Positions 1-64,000 of a stretch of 64,000 nucleotides of DNA are shown here, piece by piece; within the stretch, counting starts at the first letter, position 1, and every line of letters starts with the position of its first letter. The stretch spans positions 12,874,258-12,938,257 of the forward strand of contig NC_063049.1 of NCBI RefSeq assembly GCF_018812025.1, written 5' to 3'. Source of the DNA: Megalobrama amblycephala. Its lineage: Eukaryota; Chordata; Actinopteri; Cypriniformes; Xenocyprididae. The position numbers and the translations under genes are program-made. The notes below the pieces were generated by a model that did not search any database, was not told the origin of the DNA, and worked only from the letters and a program-made list of their open reading frames with translations.

Positions 1-618
1 ATAAAGTTTATGGGACACCAAAAACAAAGCAAGAATGATCAAAAATGCCATTTTAAATTAGGCACTTAAAAACAACACAGGCAGAATCAAAGAAAGAACA
101 CCTCCTGTGTGAACAGACCATAACAATAAGCAGCACGAGTTCATTTTACACACACTCTACAGACTGTAATGTTTATTTGATCTGTTAACATGTATTTCTT
201 ACACCACATCAAAATCAAAAGATACCAAGAAGACAATAATATACATGTTCAGCAGCAATTAACAAGTCAAAGACTTCATTTATGACCTTCAATGGCTATA
301 ATTGTCAGTAATTACATTGTTTTTACAAGACATGTTGACAGTTTCACAATACAATTCGTCTTTATGATTAGTAAATGAGGCCTGTGTGGGTGCGATGATT
401 CATTTAATCAGTTACGCTGAAGTCTTGGCACACCATTTCACTAAAGTAAGTGATGGCAGCATGCACTTTCAAGTGATGTACCTATGTGTGTGAACGCATT
501 CTGTGTTCAGCCCTTCAAGGCACAGTGGATCCGCTCAGGCTCTGATCCAAAACCTAGTGAGCTGTGTTCTCAAACACCTTCAGCTAGGCGTTTTCACGCT
601 TTGGTGGACAAATGGCCT
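1..618. other. flank downstream of VWA8, no gene seen
   Basis: AT-rich sequence without convincing coding potential or recognisable repeat structure. Confidence 0.5.
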
Positions 619-1467
619 TTGAGGGATAGTTCACCCAAAAATTAAAATTTGCTGTTAATTTACTCATCCTCAGATGCACGTGTCTTTTTTCTTCATTAGA
701 AATGTAGAGAAAATTTTTAGCAAAAATCATGGTCCTTGGTGATTCGTAAAATGCAAGTCAATAGGTGCATTTCACTTTGAGAGTCAAAAAAACATATCCA
801 GGCAAAACAATATGAATACCCATGACTCCTGATGACACATTGAGGTCTTATGAAGTGAAATGATCGGTCTGTGCAAGAAACTGAACATTATTTACGACAT
901 TATTACCTATAATCCATAGCCTCAGCAAACGGCAAGCATGTTCATGGCAGTCTGGAGTGACGCTGTGTTTGTTTACAACAGAGGAGGACGCGTGTGTTGT
1001 GTTGTTCATCAAAATCGTACTTATCCTGAATGCTGCAACCTATATATGCACGATCTCAGTTGGAAAGGTTGACTTTTCACAGATTCCCAATGTTTGAACT
1101 CCTGCGCACATGCCATGCTTCAGACTGCCGTGAACGCTCAAGACCATTTGCTGAGGTGGTGGATTACAGGTAATAATGTTGTAAATAATGTTCAGATTCT
1201 TGCACAGACCAATCGTTTAGCTTCATAACACCTCAATGTATCACCAGGTGACGGGTATTCATTTTGTTTTGCTTGTAATATGTTTTTTTGACTCTCAAAG
1301 TAACGGTAGCCATTGATTTGCATTACACGAATCACCAAGGACCACGGTTTCAGCTAAAACGGTTTCTTTACTGTTCTACTGAAGAAAAAAGACACCTACA
1401 TATTGGAAGGCTTGAGAGTGAGTAAATTAACAGCAGATTTTCATTTTTGGGCAAATTATTCCTTTAA
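619..1467. mobile_element. fold-back MITE, TTAA type
   Basis: The ends are GAGGGATAGTTCACCC on the left and an inverted, decayed copy running into CCTTTAA on the right. The arms, about 380 bp each, pair over most of their length: for example TGACTCTCAAAGT at 1290 matches ACTTTGAGAGTCA at 773. It belongs to the very common fish group whose ends read AGGGATAGTTCACCCAAAAA next to TTAA. It has no coding capacity. Confidence 0.8.
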
Positions 1468-1535
1468 GTAGGCAGCTCAGTAGGTTTTGGAACAGAGTGT
1501 CAGTGGAACATTCTGTAGGACAATCCTGCTATATG
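1464..1535. repeat. first copy of a 70-bp direct repeat
   Basis: TAAGTAGGCAGCTCAGTAGG followed by TTTTGGAACAGAG and CATTCTGTAGGACA recurs with changes at 2130-2205. Each copy follows directly on a TTAA MITE right end. A shorter match (GGAACAGAG context) lies at 13725-13775. Confidence 0.65.
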
Positions 1536-1668
1536 TGAATAAAAGCCTAAATTAAATCTGTTCATCATTTAAAGCGATCGAGTCTACTCAAAAAATTTGC
1601 ACTAAACCACTCAATTCATATGGATTAGTTTTACGATCTCTTTAAAAGTGGTAGTCACATAGGCACGT

Positions 1669-1980
1669 CCTGATTTTGCTGAGTTAGATGCGTTCCTGGG
1701 TCAACATATTTTGTTGATCCTGGAACAACATTTCAGTCTGAAAATTTAGTCTTAACCCTATTCCTACCCCTAAACCTAACCCTACCCATAAATTATCCCA
1801 AAAATCAGAGGGAAATGATAGATGAATAACACTGATGTAGAAGCACCAATTCATGATTTTAAGCCTAAACTTGACATAATCTGTAAACTTGTCCCTCAAA
1901 TCTGATTGGTTGATTTGAATGTTGTTCCAGGATCAACAAAAATGTTGACCCAGGAACATGTTGAACTCAGCAAAATCAGG
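1669..1980. mobile_element. 312-bp MITE with long terminal inverted repeats
   Basis: The left end CCTGATTTTGCTGAGTTAGA and the right end TGAACTCAGCAAAATCAGG are inverted copies. The match continues through GTTCCTGGGTCAACAT and GATCCTGGAACAACAT. The middle holds telomere-like CCTAAACCTAACCCTACCC. It is non-coding. Confidence 0.85.
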
Positions 1981-1999
1981 TTATGCGTCACGTAGCTGT

Positions 2000-2133
2000 C
2001 TAGAAATGTCTCAGATTTCATCAAAAATATCTTAATTTGTGTTCCAAAGATGAACGAAAGTCTGGGTTTGGAACGACATGAAGGTGAGTAATTAAAGACA
2101 GAATTTTTATTTTTGGGTGACCTAACCCTTTAA
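2000..2133. mobile_element. right-end fragment of a TTAA MITE
   Basis: It matches the right part of the full copy at 52773-53398 (ATATCTTAATTTGTGTTCC, GATGAACGAAAG, then TTTTTGGGTGA..CTAACCCTTTAA). The left half is missing. Confidence 0.7.
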
Positions 2134-2205
2134 GTAGGCAGCTAAATAGGTTTTGGAACAGAGCATCAGTGTTTTCAGTAGAAACATTCTGTAGGACATT
2201 TCTGC
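2130..2205. repeat. second copy of the 70-bp direct repeat
   Basis: TAAGTAGGCAGCTAAATAGG and GAAACATTCTGTAGGACA match 1464-1535. Confidence 0.65.
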
Positions 2206-2960
2206 TACCTGCTGGCTTTGCAAAGTTCAACTCATCACGCTGGCCAGATTCTATATATTACAGTCCCACTTTCTCCTCGGCAACATCTCGGGAGTGTGGC
2301 GTAACAGGAGCCAGGGGCTGGATTCCTCAGCTCCATGTGAGAGGCAGGGTGGCAGCGTCGGGCGTCAGTGGGTCCAGGGGACAGGAAGGAAAAAGACTGT
2401 TGACATAGATGGAGCACTTGGAAAGCGTCTCGGAGAAGTTTGCGCAAGCAGCGAAGAAGCGCGTGCAGTCAGGTGGACAACATTCCACACTCAGCACTGC
2501 TAACACGGGCCTGGTACAGAGCAGAGGTCAAATACAACAGGAAGTCCAGAAAAAAAATCTCCCTCAAGATGACTCACAAACACAGGATGCACAGAAGGCT
2601 ATACTTTTCGGCAGTAAATATATCCTCGTCTTTGTGTGCTGAAAATGCAAACTTTATCTGTTCTTTTGACCTCTAGACCTACTATTTCTGTGAGCTGTTG
2701 TTTTTTCTTTAAAGTTTCTCACAGCTCCGTGTCAGCGGAGACGATTGTCAGGCCTGTCAGAGGTCCCGAATACATTTTCATTTGCACTCATTTGGTTAAA
2801 GAGTGATGAGTGTGTAATGGGATGGCTGAGGAATGTGGTGTGGAATTGCACTTGAGGTTCTGGTTTCTCAGGACAGAAAGAGATTTACGAGGAAGTTCTT
2901 GGGTGATGGGGTGGCGGTGGTGTGCGGCTGACTCTCTCTTTCTTTCGCTTCAGTCTCAAT
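2206..2960. other. GC-richer unique segment with a small unassigned plus-strand ORF
   Basis: This stretch is less AT-rich than its surroundings and shows no repeat structure. A 77-codon plus-strand frame (2409-2642) begins MEHLESVSEKFAQAAKKRVQ, followed by a possible donor CAG/gtggac near 2471. I do not recognise the peptide. It could be an exon of the neighbouring gene, a conserved non-coding element or chance. Confidence 0.25.
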
Positions 2961-4564
2961 CCCTACCATAAGTTACAGGATGTGTGCACTTTACAATGAT
3001 GTGTTTAGAGGACACTTGGAAAATCCCAACAAACGTGCCATTAAAAGAGTGCCAATTCTTACACAATACGAGGCTCTTTAAAACAAAACAGGTTACACTC
3101 AGACACGCCTCGTGTTCTATTAATACGCTCTTAACCACAACAGCTGGTTTTAGTGATATAATTACACAACATTATGTTGTGTTACATAATGTTGTGAATA
3201 ATATTTTGGATGTATTTTACATTATTATTTTGTACTATATAATTTTACACTAGTATATTTTGTCATTTGAAAACTGTATTATTTTAACCTGTTTAACTTG
3301 ATTTTGAATATAATCAAAAGGCATTAATATACAATATACTACAGGGCTGTTGAATGCTTGAGTCTGATTGGTTGACGAGCATTCTAAGGTGACAACATCT
3401 GAACAGTGTCTTGAGGTGTGGTAACCGTAGTATAAGCAGAATAATAATGACTCCGGCCCATTAAATTATTAGAAATTATGCACACCACTTCACGCCGTGG
3501 CCACATTGTCACCTCGGGTGTGAAGTGTTTTCAAATAGTTCAATGTCCCGTTGTCAATTATTAGTGCTACTGTAGGTATATTACCCAGCACTGTTAAATG
3601 TACAATCAAACCAATGCACTCAACTCAGTCTTAACATAGCATGGATAGCAATTTAGGCATGTGCGTGATTATGTTAAAAGCTCATAGAATATGTTAAAAC
3701 AACAGACTGCCAAACTTAAAGTATCATCTAATTTTCCATAGCACTTTATGTACATTTGTGAAAATATTGTAGACTCATACAGTTCAGTCCTGATGCAGCA
3801 CACAATTGTGAATTGTGACTATAGATTTGCATGCAGTATAGTCCATACACAAAGCCATGGCTCTGGTTTTGTTTGTAGAGACTGTGATGAAATCTCTCAC
3901 ACATTGTTCGGAAAAAGAAGGCCCATTTTGGGTGATAACAAACCAAAACCGTCCAGATCATAAAAAATTATTTTGAAAATATAAAATTTTGCTTACATTT
4001 TAAAAGTTGTTTTTTTTTTTTTAAAACAAAACAACAACAAAAATAAAATAAAATAACTAAAATAAAAATTATTTTAATTAAAAAAAGGGTTTTTTAATTT
4101 ACAATTTTTTTATGACACTTATAGCATATCCCTCCCAAAATTCTCACCAACACCAACATTTGCTAAAATATTGCTAAATATTTTTTTATCAGCATACATG
4201 AATGTCAGTTATGCTTTACTTTATGTATGTACGTATTTTCATATGTATTTATTATTTATATGTTAATAATAAATTATATATGTTGTAATAAATGTTGTAA
4301 TTACATTTATTTTCATTCAAAATTTTTCTGTATTAAAAATATATTGTAATACAATCAGCATACAGGAACATCTAAAATGTTTTACTGTATTTATTTTTAC
4401 TGTTTTTATGTAAATTTTACTCAAGTATTTTTGTAATTCAATTTTTTCTCAGTTGGGATTCTGAATTTTTTTTATTGAATTGAAAATTTATTGTAATACA
4501 ATTATTTTTAAAAAATCATTATACATGAACTTCAGTAATGATCATCTAACATATTAAAATATAT
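2961..4564. other. AT-rich flank beyond VWA8, no gene seen
   Basis: Very AT-rich between about 3960 and 4560, with three weakly similar copies of ATACAATCAGCATACANGAA (around 4190, 4350 and 4510). Position 3353 on resembles a common fish interspersed repeat (GGGCTGTTGAATGCTTGAGT). No coding signal was seen. Confidence 0.4.
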
Positions 4565-4570
4565 TTTATT
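4565..4570 (-). terminator. candidate polyadenylation signal of VWA8
   Basis: AATAAA on the minus strand, about 220 bp after the stop codon. It is a plausible end for a short 3' UTR, but the region is AT-rich and chance matches are expected. Confidence 0.35.
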
Positions 4571-4790
4571 ACACTACAAGAATCAATATGGTAATGAGAA
4601 TTTGGGGGGAACATGTGCATAGTATAAATAAAAAAAATTGTATAATGCCTTATTTCGATCTTTTGATTTTCCAGTAACATGTAACCCTGACATGTTTTCA
4701 TGAGATTGGACCTGTTACACCTGGAAGCAGAGATCACTGTGTCATCAGTGATGGGGCAGGTTTGGTGCGATTCATTCAACTACTGTTCTC

Positions 4791-63114
<58,324 letters not shown>

Positions 63115-63194
63115 CTGTGGAAACACAATACAAAACAGGTTATAGGGGTCAATGCCATATGAGAGTATCCATGATAATGAAAAGTAAAAATCAT

Positions 63195-63533
63195 AAGTAG
63201 CCAAAAGTGATGTCTGGAGATGATATATATATATATATATATATTTTTTTTATGACCCTACAAGTTAAATTAAACGATCAAAATATGAGGAAAATATTTT
63301 ATAATTTTTAAATATTTTAAATATGAAGGAAAAACAAAATCCTAAACTCATCTGGCAAAAAAGGCACAGCTACAGGTAAAAAATAAAATAAAATAAAAAA
63401 CCTTAGGAAAAAGCATACACTAACTACAACATAATCAGTTATTAATATTTTGTTTGTTCACATTTTTTATAATATTCAAGTAAAGGGTGAAGATGTTGAT
63501 TTTCCTAGGTTGGACATCACTTTTGGCCACTAT
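63195..63533. mobile_element. 339-bp MITE with AGTGGCCAAAAGTGATGTCC ends
   Basis: The left end AAGTAGCCAAAAGTGATGTC and the right end GGACATCACTTTTGGCCACT are inverted. It holds a short (TA)n at 63222-63243 and AT-rich filler. Confidence 0.75.
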
Positions 63534-64000
63534 ACCATCATGATCATTGTTATTATTATAAAAGAATCATGAATATTCTAAGAATATTAATGTCAGGAAA
63601 TAACTTGTGAAAAAATATTAGGTGACATACAACATAATAATAATGTAAATTATATTAATACCATTACATTTGATGCATCTGGCTAAATTTTAAAGCCTTA
63701 ATTTAAAGAAATTAAAAATTCTGCATTATTACGCATTGCTAAAAAATGTGCAAAATGATCAGTTACAAACTAATTAATAAGGTTTTCTTTTCATTGCTTT
63801 TTTTATTTTTTATTTGTTATGATATCAAAACAGCTGCATCATCCATGTATGCCCCCTCCCATCCACCCCAAAATATAAAAAAATACTTTAATTCAGAAAT
63901 TGAAAACCATTATAAAAGAAGATATTCATGTTATTATATGTAACAAATTTTAAATAAATAGATCTGGACAAAAAAAAAAAGTGTATCATGTCATTGATCT
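63534..64000. other. VWA8 intron at the window edge
   Basis: AT-rich, no repeat or exon recognised. The next upstream VWA8 exon must lie beyond 64000. Confidence 0.4.

Noticed and set aside
2409..2642. Assignment of the small ORF to RGCC or DGKH, mammalian neighbours of VWA8
   Set aside because: The peptide does not resemble either protein as I know them, so no name was given.

Overview
The window reads as vertebrate nuclear DNA, most likely from a teleost and probably a cyprinid-type fish. The coding signal is a conserved vertebrate gene split into short exons with GT-AG introns. The introns are AT-rich and packed with DNA-transposon relics and microsatellites of the kind common in cyprinid genomes. 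The clade is an inference from gene and repeat style.

Only one gene could be established: the 3' part of VWA8 (von Willebrand factor A domain-containing protein 8), on the minus strand. Eleven coding exons run from 63114 down to the stop codon at 4793-4791. Every splice phase joins exactly, and together they encode the last 528 residues, including the C-terminal VWA domain with a complete MIDAS set (DxSxS, Thr, Asp). The N-terminal mitochondrial targeting region and the AAA+ ATPase modules lie beyond position 64000.

Layout: 1-4790 is downstream flank and 3' UTR with MITEs. 4791-8007 holds the last three exons. 13804-17676 holds two exons flanked by nested TTAA-type MITEs. 17677-32782 is repeat-rich intron around one exon (24190-24298). 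It carries a 2-kb fold-back element with a 21-bp minisatellite (21692-23655), hAT-like MITEs with 8-bp target duplications, and a Tc1-like fold-back with a palindromic hAT-like insert (30163-31746). 32783-36369 holds two exons around a three-part transposon nest. 36370-61163 is a 24.8-kb intron. It contains mariner-like, TTAA-type, PIF/Harbinger-like and Tc1 elements, plus an AT-rich minisatellite split by a MITE. 61164-63114 holds the first three exons of the window.

The most unusual structures are long inverted-repeat (fold-back) elements inside VWA8 introns. One has amplified a subterminal 21-bp repeat strongly in a single arm. Another keeps what looks like a first exon (ATG to splice donor) and an inverted pair of tRNA-like segments. 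Because they lie in a transcribed gene, their RNA could fold into duplexes of several hundred base pairs. No rRNA gene, CRISPR array, or second intact protein gene was found.
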